Assembly (NCBI RefSeq): GCF_017562075.2
Contig: NC_054082.1
Span: 62,520,322-62,584,321 of the forward strand
DNA: 64,000 bases
From: Anopheles merus
Lineage: Eukaryota > Arthropoda > Insecta > Diptera > Culicidae
Reading direction: 5' to 3'
Part shown: positions 22,833 through 33,490 of the stretch, piece by piece
Numbering within the stretch: position 1 is the stretch's first letter
Layout: every line of letters begins with the position of its first letter
The notes under the pieces: generated by a model
Database searches by the model: none
Told to the model about the DNA's origin: nothing
What the model saw: the letters and a program-made list of their open reading frames with translations, nothing else
Translations under genes and position numbers: made by a program

Positions 22833-24361
22833 ATTTTCGGGGATAGTGAACACACGTGAAAGATGAACCCATGCAAAAAAGAGTTAAAAGTAGAAATGAA
22901 CATTCGGGATTCACTCCCTCCACTCATGTTCCAATTCATGCACATGCTTCATCCTTGATGCTACCAACCACATTGCTAGTTCTACTTCGAATCACTTTGT
23001 CAGTTGCGCCACCATATTATTATTCATTATCGTGCTATTTACTGGTTTGGTTGTATGAAGGGGTACTGATACTAAATAAATTAAAAGAAATAAATTAAAC
23101 AATAAAAATAACAGATTAACTATTAAACACGCATTTCTAACAATGAGTAAATGGGTTTGAAGTTATTGGAGCTGGATGTTTTAAAAACTAAATAAAACTT
23201 AAAATCATCAATAAAAACAATAAAAATGGAATTGAACTCAGTGTAGCATGCACATGCACATGCTATACTGTTTATGATCAGTTCACACACAATTCTCATC
23301 GCACTTAATAAACACAAATTGTCAACACCACACAACACACACAAAAGGATAAAATAACCACTCAAGAAATTAACACAACCCAAACCACATAAATAACCTT
23401 ACGCCAGGAATTGTAAGTCAGCAGAAAAAACCCTTGTCCAAAACACTTAAAAACACACAAACCACACACAGCCCCGTAGGTGCGAAAACAGCAGAAAAAC
23501 CCTTGTCCGAAAACACTTAAAACACATAAGACACACACAGCCCTGTAGGTGCGAAAAACATTATTCAGCACAAAGCACTTCAAGTGCGTAAAGTGTAAAA
23601 AAACACAGCATTGCATAATAGCAACCAACAGTTAATAAATAATAAAATAGGAGACACCGTACCTCGTGTGTACAAACAGAACCGTTAATCGTAAACGTAG
23701 GAAACAAAACACCGCGTAAGCGCCAGAACCCAGAACTGACCTTACAGAATAATTGCAACCATATGTTAACCGAAAAACCTAACCCTCAGCATAACGGACA
23801 TAAAAAAGAAAACGAAAGTAAACGCAAAATCGAATTGAAGAGAAAAGTACCGTATAAATAAAGATGTAAGATGAGACCAGACACAGACGTTCGGAGACAG
23901 TATAAGTCACAGTTACGCACAGTACGTGCAGTTGTAAAGTGGTGCTGCCAAGTCTTGGTCGGTCAAGTCTCGATTTGCAAACTAAGTGAAATGTGTAGTT
24001 CAATTCAGTTGTGTTTGTCCTATACCTGAAACATCGGTGATGTTCAGAAAACATCCGAAACCTCCACCATCGTGCTCTAAGAATTATTCCTAAAGAGAGA
24101 TGTCCAAATATAGTATTGTTAAATTACCCATCGCGTACGAACCAGCATATTACATCAGGTCGACCATGGTACAAGCCATACACCATTAACATTTGACCAT
24201 AACTACTTCATGAACATGAATTGTTATCTATCACTTTTAAACCCTTCAAATATAGTATAATGAACAAAGAGATGTGTAAAAGTTCATCGATGCGTGTGAG
24301 AGAGTAGGGCTGATGAATAGAAAGAGATGGCATGAGTTTGTGTTCATTATCCCCGAAAAAT
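22833..24361. repeat. Possible ~1.5 kb element bounded by a 21 bp inverted repeat
   Basis: 22833-22853 reads ATTTTCGGGGATAGTGAACAC, and 24340-24361 is its near-exact inverse. The same CGGGG-ATAAT core is in the palindrome at 22771-22818. The interior is AC-rich and non-coding. Confidence 0.4.
23419..23556. repeat. ~70 bp tandem duplication
   Basis: Two adjacent units beginning CAGCAGAAAAA and containing CCCTTGTCC-AAACACTTAA and the GTAGGTGCGAAAA end differ by a few bases (23419-23488 and 23489-23556). Confidence 0.8.
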
Positions 24362-24416
24362 TTCGCTTGGGAAGTTGAAATAGTCGTATGTCGAATATCT
24401 GTCAATGGGGCCTTTT

Positions 24417-24944
24417 CCGTTTGAAGTTCGTAGGCTGAAATTTCAGCCTGCCAGCTGTTTGCATTGTATAGCAGTTTTCGAGCAGCTATCTAAGTGGGAA
24501 TAATATACAGGTGGGCTTATCCCAAGGTGTATTAATTTAGAAGGCTGATTTTTATCGCTTCTGCTTCTGAATGAAGATTTTAAGCGTGTTTTGAGTATTC
24601 GTCAAGCCTCCAGAAAGCTCGTTGGAGCAAAAGTTTTCACTCGTTCTCTCGAAAAGTGATGTTCAAAATTGGTAATAAAAAATGCTATGAGACCACTTGA
24701 ACTACATACACTTTGATTCCAGATTCCACCACCTGATCTCTTAAATGCACCTTGGGATAAATGTAAACAACATCGTGTTTTCGAGCAGGTACTCGAATCT
24801 AATTCTAGCTTTGTGGCTAGAATAATCTAGACTGAAAATTGCAGGCTAGTATTTTGTGTGGTTTTGTATGGATTGTTTACATGATTTCAGCCTCCAACTG
24901 TCAAACTCCATACAAAAAAACTAACTAGAATCGTGAAGGGCCCC
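24417..24944. mobile_element. Possible MITE with GGGGCC ends and internal inverted repeats
   Basis: Ends GGGGCCTTTTCCG and, inverted, GGGGCCCTTCACG. Inside, TTATCCCAAGGTG (24520) recurs inverted at 24757-24775 (CACCTTGGGATAA). No coding content. Weak evidence for a single element. Confidence 0.35.
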
Positions 24945-25110
24945 GATGTTGAGTTTATAACCGAAGTTTAAGAGGCAAAATCTATGATATCCTATATTTT
25001 ATTTAAAATAAAGTGCAATAATGTATTAATTTTCCTCCAAAAGCCGTTTACACGATGTAGATATTCAAGATCGGGGAGTTGTGGAATGTGAGAAAATATG
25101 TTTGAAACGG

Positions 25111-26023
25111 TTACTTACTTACTTACTTATCCAGCGCTACAACCTTTGCGGTCTTGGCCTGCCTCAGGAGTGTCCGAAACTGCTCACGGTCTCGCACCTT
25201 CGTTTGCCAGTCCGTTATCCCGGCCGAAATGGCGGACGCCTCCACGCCATCTTGCCACCTCAATTTGGGCTTACCACGCCTCCTCTGTCCTTGTGGACGG
25301 CCTAAAAGGACTTTACGGGCTGGGCAGTCCGTTTCCATGCATACAACATGGCCAGCCCACCGGAGCCTGGCGAGCTTAATACGCTGTACGATAGTGAGGT
25401 CGCCATACATCTCATATAGCTCGTCATTATATCGGCTCCTCCATTGTACTTCCAGGGTTTCGTCAGATTTGGACAGTGTCCATGTCTCAGAGGCGTATGT
25501 GAGTAACGGAACTATATAGGTGCTATATAGTCCCAGCTTCGTCCGTCGCGACAGGTTATTGAGGTGAACTGATTTTTCAGGCTGTAGAATGACCGGTTCG
25601 CAGCCAGCATCCTTGCGCGCAACTCAGCTTCCTTGCTGTTGTCGTTGCTAACCTTTGACCCCAGATAGGTGAATTCTGGGACGACTTCAAAGGTGCGTTC
25701 ACCTATCTGCACGTCACGCCTACGTAGATTCTGATTATTTATTGGTAGGCTTGTTGATGTTGCCACCATCAGTTTGGTCTTTCCCTCGTTTATCTGCAAT
25801 CCGAGGTTCTCTGCCGCCTGCTCAATCCCTTGGTAGGCTTCTGCTACATAGGAGAGCCGCAGACCAATGATGTCTATATCATCAGCGTATGCCAGGATCT
25901 GGGTTGACTTATAGAAGATGATTCCCGTAGTCTCCACCCTCGAGTCACGGATGGCCTTCTCTAGCACCAGGTTAAATAGGAGATAGGCAAGCCCGTCCCC
26001 CTGGCGCAGACCATTGGTGGTAG
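25111..26023 (-). mobile_element. RTE-like element A, 3' piece (RT C-terminal part and (TTAC)n tail)
   Basis: The minus strand encodes the C-terminal half of an RTE/JAM-like reverse transcriptase: GLRQGDGLA near 26008, ILAYADDIDIIG (catalytic block), INEGKTKLM, FTYLGSKVSND, then LARLRWAGHVVCME and RRGKPKLRWQDGVEA to the stop near 25123. A frameshift and a deletion (about 25512-25410) break the frame. The 3' end is a (TTAC)n/(GTAA)n tail at 25111-25129, as in RTE elements that end in short tandem repeats. At 26023 the sequence stops inside GGTGGTAGC and resumes at 32934. Confidence 0.85.
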
Positions 26024-26041
26024 CTTAGCTCCGAGATATCG

Positions 26042-28066
26042 ACTCTTCGCTCTCTACATGATTGTATCAGCGGCTTCACTCTCACACTGAAGCCTTCGGA
26101 TCTGCTGTTTGTTATTGGCGATTTCAATCAGCCTAGCATAAGCTGGTCCACAGCTGATCCTTCGTCCTCGCCAGCATACTCATCAATCACGCACTATGAA
26201 CCAACTGCGCGCTCACTGGCCAACAACACTTTTGTGGATGGATTTAAATTTAACGGATTAGTGCAACTTAATCACATCAATAATTCGCACGGACGCATGC
26301 TTGACCTGCTCTACGCTAACAATGCTGCAGCTAAATTGTGTTCGCCTGTCTTCCCAAGTGTTGTTCCGCTTGTACCTCTTGACTCCTATCACCCGGCGTT
26401 CGACTTCAATATACGTATTAACTCGTCGACCCGACGCAATTCGACGACTCGACAAAACTCGACGACAACCGCATTTTATCGTTATAACTTTGCTAAAGCT
26501 GACTATGTGAAACTGAACGACATGATTTCAATGTTTAACAATAGCTTTCATTGTTCCAATTTTATTTCACTTGACGAAGCAGTATGTTCATTCTCGTCCT
26601 TCATGCTGCAAGCCTTTGTTGTATGCGTCCCAGTTCAGCGTCCTAAACCTAACCCCCCCTGGGCGGACCGCACACTCAAACGACTCAAACGTGTAAAAAG
26701 AGCTGCTTATCGTCACTACCAAACGCGCCGCTGCCAAAGATCTCGCTCGATCTACTTTGACACGCACTCTTTATACTGCAGCTATAACAGGTTTCGATAT
26801 CGCAGATATTTGAGTAAAATCCAACGTAACCTCTGCAGGTGGCCTGACTCGTTTTGGCGCTTCTACCACAGCAAAACAAAATCCACGCATACACCGAAAT
26901 CCATTACATACAAAGGAGCAACAAGTGCCAACATTAATGAAATGTGCAATCTCTTCGCGGATCGCTTCGCAGATTGCTTTTCACCGGCCATGAATGATAC
27001 CGATACCATTGATGCTGCTCTCGTCAACACTCCGGCTGGCGCAATTAACATGAGCACTCCTTTCATCGACAGTGAGATCGTTTTATCTGCCCTAGCGCAA
27101 CTAAAGCCTTCCTTCGCTCCTGGACCCGACGGAATTCCTTCTACCGTGCTGAATCGCTGTCAAACGACAGTAGCACCTATCCTTGCAAAATTATTCAATG
27201 CATCGCTAGCCAATGGCAACTTTCCCAAAACATGGAGGAAATCTTGGATGGTTCCTATTTACAAAAAGGGCGACAGGACAGATGCCATCAACTACCGGGG
27301 TATTACATCTTTGTGTGCCATTGCCAAGGTGTTCGAACTAGTGATATACAAACATCTGCTACATGCATGCCGCAGCTACCTAAGCCCGTATCAACATGGA
27401 TTCGTGCCAAAAAAGTCGACTACCACGAACCTGGTTGAATTTGTAACCTATTGCACTAGTCAAATTGATGCCGGAGCTCAAGTCGATGCAATTTATACAG
27501 ATCTGAAAGCAGCATTCGACTCTCTTCCGCACGCAATTCTTCTCGCTAAACTCGACAAGCTAGGAGTTCCCAGCTCGCTCGTACAGTGGCTTAAGTCTTA
27601 CCTAATTAATCGCACATACATCGTGAAAATTGATAAGCACATGTCCAAAGAAATAGTCAGTAGCTCGGGTGTGCCACAAGGAAGCAATATTGTCCCGCTT
27701 CTCTTCATATTGTTTATCAACGATGTTACCCTCGCTTTACCTTCCGACAGTATCAGTCTGTTTGCCGACGACGCAAAAATTTTTGCGCCTATTCACAACA
27801 CAGGTGATTGTACATTCCTGCAAGACTGCATCGAAATTTTCTGTTCGTGGTGCAAGCGTAATGGACTGACACTCTGCATCGAGAAATGCTACTGTGTGTC
27901 TTTTAGTCGATGCAGGAGCCCAGTGACTGGGACCTACTTCATGGACGGCACTGCAGTTAATCGACAGAATCATGCCAAAGACCTGGGCGTTCTGCTTGAC
28001 TCTAGTTTGAACTTTAAACAGCATATCGATGACGTTGTAGCCAGAGGAAATTAATTACTTGGCGTG
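26042..28066 (+). pseudogene. CR1-like endonuclease end plus reverse transcriptase (first part)
   Basis: Open from 26042 to a stop at 28052-28054. FVIGDFNQPSISW is the end of the AP endonuclease domain, followed by a linker with basic KRLKRVKRAAYRHY. The RT domain then shows KPSFAPGPDGIP, VPIYKKGDRTDAINYRGI, SPYQHGFVPKKSTTTNL, IYTDLKAAFDSLPH, SSGVPQGSNIVPLLF and the catalytic LFADDAKIFAP. After the stop the frame reads on (LGVVIRTTNEF) to the Copia insertion. The N-terminal ORF1 and most of the endonuclease are missing. Confidence 0.85.
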
Positions 28067-28092
28067 GTTATCCGGACAACTAATGAATTCCG

Positions 28093-28297
28093 TGTTAAAA
28101 CAGCGACGAAAAGCAAACCATCAACCGAGAAATGAACGCGACGAACTTTGATCAAAAAGAACAACGACCAAGCTTCGATGTTAATTCTTTTATTCCTGAG
28201 ACGCAACTGTACAAGTTCACAATTTTTCGTTCGCTTATATACTACTGTACACCAGTACTGTCAAACCCAAACAACAAAACGTTGCTTATTCTTAACA
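28093..28297 (-). repeat. Copia copy 1, 3' LTR
   Basis: 205 bp, bounded by TG...CA, with TTCCG outside and the CTCCTCCTC (polypurine tract complement) inside. Confidence 0.9.
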
Positions 28298-28890
28298 CTC
28301 CTCCTCAACGTTTTGACTTGTAAAATTCAAGTATTTAGACATATTTACATGTTTGATCGCACCTAAAGGTTTGGTCAGAATGTCCGCTTTCATTTCTGCA
28401 CTTGGGCAGTACCTGATCTGAACTACATTATTGTCTATTAAACCTTTGACAAAGAAAATTTTAGTCTCAATGTGTTTTGATCGTCTTGTGCATCTACCCG
28501 ATTCCGCGAAACTTATACATGCTTGATTGTCTTCATATATCACCGTAGGTTCGTTAACTGACTCACCCATATCATTTAATAAACGTCTAAGCCATATTAT
28601 CTCCTGACATACTTCAGTTAATGAACAGTATTCAGCCTCCATTGAAGACAAACTTACACTAGTTTGGCGTCTACTTGCCCATGATATTACTCCTCCTGCA
28701 TAAAATACTACGAATCCTGTTGTAGATTTCCTTGAGCTCATATCACCTGCCCAATCAGCGTCTGAGAAGGCTTCCAACTTTTGATTACTTGTCCCTCCAA
28801 GATTCAAACACCAATCCTTTGTGCCTTTTAGATATCTGACTACACGTTTTGCAGCAACCCAGTCCTTTTCCGTGGGTTCATTAAACTTTC
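28298..28890 (-). pseudogene. Copia copy 1, RNase H end of pol
   Basis: Reads KLEAFSDADWAGDMSSRKST, SWASRRQTSVSLSSMEAEY, VIYEDNQACISFAE and RRSKHIETKIFFVK, ADILTKPL to the stop. This is the Ty1/copia RNase H with its Asp/Glu residues. It is separated from the RT by the deletion near 28932 (compare the intact join in copy 2 at 42180-42250). Confidence 0.85.
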
Positions 28891-28902
28891 TGCCAAGAAA
28901 TC

Positions 28903-29436
28903 CTACACTAGCGGAAATATCTGGCCTAGCGCAATCAGCAGCGTTTTACTTGGGTTTTCATCACGTAAAAATCCTACGTCCATTGGAGTTTTAGTTATAT
29001 TTGCATTTTCTAAACCCAATTTTGAAATGAGACCTTCTATATGTGTTTTAGCACTCAAACTAAAAAAACCTTTATCATTTCTAATCACCTGAATTCCTAA
29101 AAAAGGTTTTACGTCGCCTAGCATTTTAATCGCAAAATGTTTCTTTAATTCTCTGAAAACCTTAGTGATACTGTTTTCATCTTTACATGCGACTAATATA
29201 TCATCAACATAAACGATTAAGAATACATCGGAACGCACAAACAGACAAGGGTCAGCTTGACTTGCCTTGAAATCCATCTTTTCAACTACATTACTAAGAG
29301 TAAGATTCCAGCACCTTGCTGATTGTTTTAAGCCATAAATGCTCCTCCTCAAAAAACAAACTTTATCTTCTTTTCCGCGTTCTTCATAACCAGGAGGTTG
29401 GCGCATATAAATTTCTTCTTCTAAATTTCCATGATG
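28903..29436 (-). pseudogene. Copia copy 1, reverse transcriptase middle part
   Basis: Continues the gag-pol protein after a net 4-base deletion near 29436: MRQPPGYEE, RSIYGLKQSARCWN, the catalytic FLIVYVDDILVACKD, and KHFAIKMLGDVKPFLGIQ. It ends at the ~50 bp deletion near 28932, which removes the segment MFIANCARPDI seen in copy 2. Confidence 0.85.
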
Positions 29437-32069
29437 GCTGTCTCAACATCAAAATGTTTTACAACTAAATTATCTCTACCAGCTATCGCTAGTAATGTGC
29501 GAACAGTATTATATTTGGTAACCGGCGCAAATGTTTCATCGTAATCCGTACCGTATATTTGATTAAAACCCTGCGCAACTATTCTTGCTTTGAATCGCAC
29601 TACCTGTCCTTTTTCATCTTTCTTCATTTTAAACACCCAACGACTCCCAATCGCTTTCTTACCCGCCGGTAAATCCACCAAACACCATGTGTTGTTCTTT
29701 TCATGCGATCTTAGCTCACAGTCCATAGCCGCTTTCCACGAATTAGAGTTGGTCGAATTCATCGCCTCCGCCCACGTTGTCGGCTCTTCTTCGATGTGTG
29801 CAACACCAACGATGAACTCGTCCAAGTAACTCGGCAGCTTTCCACGAGTTTCGCGTACAGGCAAATTACTCACCGCATTGTCCTCGTCGGTCAATTGTTC
29901 ATCGAAGTCAGCGTATGGATCCAGAAACTCAGTTTCTCCGGAATCCAGCGATTGTTCATCCTCTCCATCCGATGATATTGTTGCATTTTCGACACAATGA
30001 GGAGCTGTATCGAAAACAACAATGCTATTGTCTTCGCGCTGGCTACTCGTGTGTTCCTCACATCGGCTGCTTGGATGCTCGTTTTCCAGGAATTTGGCAT
30101 CACGACTCACTGTTATTTTGGCCGTCTTTACGTCAACAAAACGGTATGCCTTTTGTTCTTCAGAATAGCCGATAAGTGTGAGTTTCTTCGCCTTGCTCGC
30201 AAACTTTACACGCTTATTTTTGGGAATATGTACCCAAGCACTACAACCATATGCCCGGAGATGATCCACTTTTGGTTTTCTTTTGAACCACATTTCGTAT
30301 GGAGTATTATTCACCGCGTTGGATGGCAAACGATTTTGCAAGTAAGCCGCACAAATTACTGCTTCCCCCCAATATGTTTTGTTCAAACCAGCACCCAAAA
30401 GCATCACGGTTGTCATTTCCTGCAAATACCGGTTTCTTCTTTCTGCAACTCCGTTTTGTTGCGGCGTGTATGCGGTTGATGTTTGCAGCAAAATACCTTC
30501 TTTTCTATAGAAGTTTTTCAATTTTTCACTTGTATACTCTCCGCCTCCGTCCGATCGAATCACTTTTGGTATTTTCCCGAGCTGATTTTTCACTAATCTC
30601 ACAAAATTTATTATCTTGTCACACGCATCCGATTTCAAACGCAAGAGATACACATATGTGTATTCACTGTAATCGTCGATTAGTGTTAGGAAATAACGAT
30701 TTCCACTCGGGGTTTCGACCGGCATGGGGCCACACACATCACTGTGCACTATTTCTAGTATTTCGTTAGTGCGTCGCTCAGCGCATTTCGGGATCTTTGT
30801 TCTAGACAATTTTCCCTCCAAACACACTTCACAAGTGAAATCACACGCGCATGTTTTTACACCAGCACCAGTACACATATTTTTCTTGAACAAACTTTGG
30901 ATCGCACTATTTTCACGGTGGCCGAATCGTTTATGCCACTGATGCACACAACAATCACCATTATTCTCGCATACAACGTATGCTGATTCTGTACGGTGCG
31001 TGTATAGGTTATTGCGCAAGGAACCTTGAATCATACAAACGTTGTTTTTGTGAATTTCACAGGACTCCTTTGTGAAGATTACTTGATAACCTTCCTCACA
31101 AAAACAAGCAACTGACAGCAAATTACTGCGTAAAGTCGGTACAAATAATACGTCTTTCACAAAAACTTTTCCTTTAGGGCCACTTACAGCACACTGTCCT
31201 AGACCTGTTGCATTTATCGTTTTTCCATCCGCCAATGTAACATGTACGGCATCATGCTTGGAAAAACTATCTATCGTTTGAAACATCTTGACGTCGTTGC
31301 ACATGTGCCGGCTGGCACCACTGTCAATTATCCAACTATTTCCACTCATCGCAGTCATTAGGTTTGCCAATACCTTTTGCTGTCCTTTATTCTTTTTGAA
31401 CTTTGGACAATCTCGCCGAAAGTGTCCAGGTTTGCGACAATGATAACATATTACTTTGTCTTTTGGTGATTGAACGCTAAACGCAGTTTCATCCGTTCCA
31501 ACACTGGCACCACTCTCAGACCTTCTACGATATTCCTCACGCAATTTGTTCATTGCGAATTCCGAAGTCAACTCGGCTTCAGGGCGATTTTCCAGGGACA
31601 CTATCAGGCTATCATACGATTGCGGTAAATTCGACAATATTAGCGCCATAAACACACGATCCTTGAGTCCCTCATCTACTGCTTGTAGACGTGCATGCAG
31701 TTTTACCATTTCATTGAGATGAGCCGGTAAATTTCCATCCTCTGGAAGTTTAAGGGAACACAATTTCCTTAGCACGCATAGCACTGATGGTAGCCCGCTA
31801 CTCTTATGAACAGAGCAGAGTGAGTCCCACATTTCTTTCGCGGTTTGCTTATTCATAATATGAATCAGTTGGTTATCGTCCACCGTTGCACTAATCACTC
31901 CACGCGTCTTTGCATCACCAGTTTTCCAGTCATTAGTCGGAATTTCCGGCTTAGCATCTATCACATACTTGGATAAATCTTGCCGCAATAATTCCATCTC
32001 TACACGGAATTTCCAAATTTCAAAATTATCCTCTCCCAAACGAGGGAGTACCACTTGCAAAGACGTCAT
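29421..32069 (-). CDS. Copia copy 1 gag-protease-integrase-RT start
   Basis: Start chosen at the ATG at 32069 (MTSLQVVLPRLGEDNFEIW), matching the start of copy 2; an upstream in-frame ATG at 32102 lies close to the primer site. Order of domains: gag (FEIWKFRVEMELLRQ); a CCHC knuckle CYHCRKPGHFRRDC at about residue 217; the aspartic protease WIIDSGASRHMC at about 255; integrase with HKRFGH...CEVCLEGK, SDVCGPM, LIDDYSEYTYVY and YTPQQNGVAERRN; then RT entry TWAEAMNS, GSRWVFKMKKDEKG and HFDVETA. The frame then ends early because of the deletion near 29436. Otherwise well preserved. Confidence 0.9.
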   Translation of the reverse strand: MTSLQVVLPRLGEDNFEIWKFRVEMELLRQDLSKYVIDAKPEIPTNDWKTGDAKTRGVISATVDDNQLIHIMNKQTAKEMWDSLCSVHKSSGLPSVLCVLRKLCSLKLPEDGNLPAHLNEMVKLHARLQAVDEGLKDRVFMALILSNLPQSYDSLIVSLENRPEAELTSEFAMNKLREEYRRRSESGASVGTDETAFSVQSPKDKVICYHCRKPGHFRRDCPKFKKNKGQQKVLANLMTAMSGNSWIIDSGASRHMCNDVKMFQTIDSFSKHDAVHVTLADGKTINATGLGQCAVSGPKGKVFVKDVLFVPTLRSNLLSVACFCEEGYQVIFTKESCEIHKNNVCMIQGSLRNNLYTHRTESAYVVCENNGDCCVHQWHKRFGHRENSAIQSLFKKNMCTGAGVKTCACDFTCEVCLEGKLSRTKIPKCAERRTNEILEIVHSDVCGPMPVETPSGNRYFLTLIDDYSEYTYVYLLRLKSDACDKIINFVRLVKNQLGKIPKVIRSDGGGEYTSEKLKNFYRKEGILLQTSTAYTPQQNGVAERRNRYLQEMTTVMLLGAGLNKTYWGEAVICAAYLQNRLPSNAVNNTPYEMWFKRKPKVDHLRAYGCSAWVHIPKNKRVKFASKAKKLTLIGYSEEQKAYRFVDVKTAKITVSRDAKFLENEHPSSRCEEHTSSQREDNSIVVFDTAPHCVENATISSDGEDEQSLDSGETEFLDPYADFDEQLTDEDNAVSNLPVRETRGKLPSYLDEFIVGVAHIEEEPTTWAEAMNSTNSNSWKAAMDCELRSHEKNNTWCLVDLPAGKKAIGSRWVFKMKKDEKGQVVRFKARIVAQGFNQIYGTDYDETFAPVTKYNTVRTLLAIAGRDNLVVKHFDVETAIMEI

Positions 32070-32117
32070 GATTACACCGGAGTTTTTAATACAACAGAAC
32101 AATTACTGGCACAAACA

Positions 32118-32131
32118 CTGGGCCCATAACC
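32118..32131 (-). promoter_or_regulatory. Copia primer binding site (initiator tRNA-Met half-molecule)
   Basis: GGTTATGGGCCCAG directly follows the 5' LTR on the minus strand. This is complementary to the anticodon stem-loop region of initiator tRNA-Met, the unusual internal primer used by Drosophila copia. The same site is in copy 2 at 46154-46167. Confidence 0.85.
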
Positions 32132-32336
32132 TGTTAAAACAGCGACGAAAAGCAAACCATCAACCGAGAAATGAACGCGACGAACTTTGATCAAAAAGAA
32201 CAACGACCAAGCTTCGATGTTAATTCTTTTATTCCTGAGACGCAACTGTACAAGTTCACAATTTTTCGTTCGCTTATATACTACCGTACACCAGTACTGT
32301 CAAACCCAAACAACAAAACGTTGCTTATTCTTAACA
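32132..32336 (-). repeat. Copia copy 1, 5' LTR
   Basis: 205 bp. Differs from the 3' LTR by one visible substitution (ACTACC versus ACTACT). TTCCG follows at 32337-32341. Confidence 0.9.
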
Positions 32337-32341
32337 TTCCG

Positions 32342-32817
32342 CAACCCCATGTGCATTAAAGCTGTGTACAATTGCATCGTTCGTTCGGTTCTGGAATATT
32401 CGTGCGTAGTCTGGAGCCCAACTACTGCTTATTCAATTGCTCGACTTGAGGCGATTCAACGTAAGCTCACGAGATATGCCCTACGCCTACTTCCCTGGCA
32501 GGATCGCAATAATCTTCCTCCGTATGCTGCGCGGTGCCGTCTTCTAGGCCTTGAACCTCTTTCGTTTAGAAGACGCAATGCACAGTGCTCTTTCATCGCT
32601 AAATGGCTCTATCGACTCATCGCCTTTGTTGCATCGAGTCGATATCTATGCACCATCCCGAACACTTAGGTCTAGAGAAACTCTCTCTAGTGCTGGTCGG
32701 TCTGACCCTATGTTCCGCATGTCGGCTGTCTTCAACACTGTCTCGGATTGCTTCGACTTCGACATCTCAACTCAGTGCTTCAAGGAACGTCTCCGGCTTT
32801 TGCCGTGGCCGCAGTGA
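32342..32817 (+). pseudogene. CR1-like element A, C-terminal part of ORF2
   Basis: Continues after the Copia insertion: NPMCIKAVYNCIVRSVLEYSC, RLEAIQRKLTRYALRLLPWQ, ARCRLLGLEPLSFRRRNAQC, then a frameshift near 32610 and IDSSPLLHRVDIYAPSRTLR to FKERLRLLPWPQ and a stop. The same C-terminal region is in the copy at 34427-37756. A 3' UTR with GGCCATACGGCCCGTTGAAG and an AAT tail follows. Confidence 0.85.
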
Positions 32818-32933
32818 ATTGTGATGCAAATGTTATTTTTGCTATGTATTTTTTTTTCAATTGAACTGTTACATCTTAATTAGGCCATACGGCCCGTTGA
32901 AGATTAAATAAATAATAATAATAATAATTAAAA

Positions 32934-33073
32934 ATGTCCTGTGAGTTTTCTATCCACTCTCACCTGGCAAGTGACGTTGGTCATAGTCATTCTAACTAGC
33001 CTTATCAGTTTGGCCGGGATTCTAAATACAGAGCTCATAGTGTCATACAGTATTACCCTTGCTATGCTATCAC
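32934..33073 (-). mobile_element. RTE-like element A, second piece
   Basis: Matches 57480-57620 of RTE-like copy B (CACCTGGCAAGTGACGTTGG, TAGCCTTATCAGTTTGGCCG and CTTGCTATGCTATC). It begins where piece one stopped (26023) and ends where the next piece (41322) begins, so it is part of the same element. Confidence 0.8.
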
Positions 33074-33490
33074 TTGTCACTTGTCACTCATAGCGGCTGG
33101 TTGTGCTTTCTCACTCTGCTATTTCCAAGTAAATTTTTACCGCGATTTTCTTGATGATCAAGTGCTTGAACTTTTTTAGTTCTGATTCGGTTAATTTGCA
33201 CTCGCGCGTTCACGTATCACAAATTTGTGCGGCACCTGTGAATTGTAGGGTTCAACATATAAAACACGTTAAACGTCAAACGCCTTGTGTCTGATCGAAG
33301 ATTCTTTGCGCTCCGGAAAGTTTTCAATATTATTCAGTGAAAACACATTTTCTGCACAACCTGATTGCTTGCGCAGTGGATCCAAGAACCTGGTTTTCAT
33401 TTACAATTAGATCACCCACCTACAATCACCTGGGAACGATTCCTGGCCTACAATCAAAACATCGCTTCAACATTCACTGTACCACGAACA

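Larger units (their letters stand above)
28093..32336 (-). mobile_element. Copia-type LTR retrotransposon, copy 1 (complete structure)
   Basis: LTRs at 28093-28297 and 32132-32336 (205 bp, TGTTAAAAC...CTTAACA read on the plus strand) differ at one base by eye. The target duplication TTCCG is at 28088-28092 and 32337-32341. Inside the right (5') LTR is a primer site at 32118-32131 complementary to the anticodon arm of initiator tRNA-Met, as in Drosophila copia. A purine tract (GAGGAGGAG) abuts the 3' LTR. The single gag-pol frame is broken by a small deletion near 29436 and a ~50 bp deletion near 28932. The structure and the low LTR divergence point to recent insertion. Confidence 0.95.
26024..32930 (+). 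mobile_element. CR1-like element A, split by a Copia insertion
   Basis: A 5'-truncated CR1/Jockey-group element inserted in RTE-like element A. Coding part 1 is 26042-28092, coding part 2 is 32342-32817, then a 3' UTR ending in (AAT)n at about 32930. The Copia element 28093-32336 sits between them with TTCCG on both sides. The RTE sequence resumes directly after the AAT tail. Confidence 0.8.

Noticed and set aside
30299..30942. Plus-strand frames opposite the Copia gag-pol
   Set aside because: Antisense shadows of the polyprotein gene, repeated in both Copia copies.
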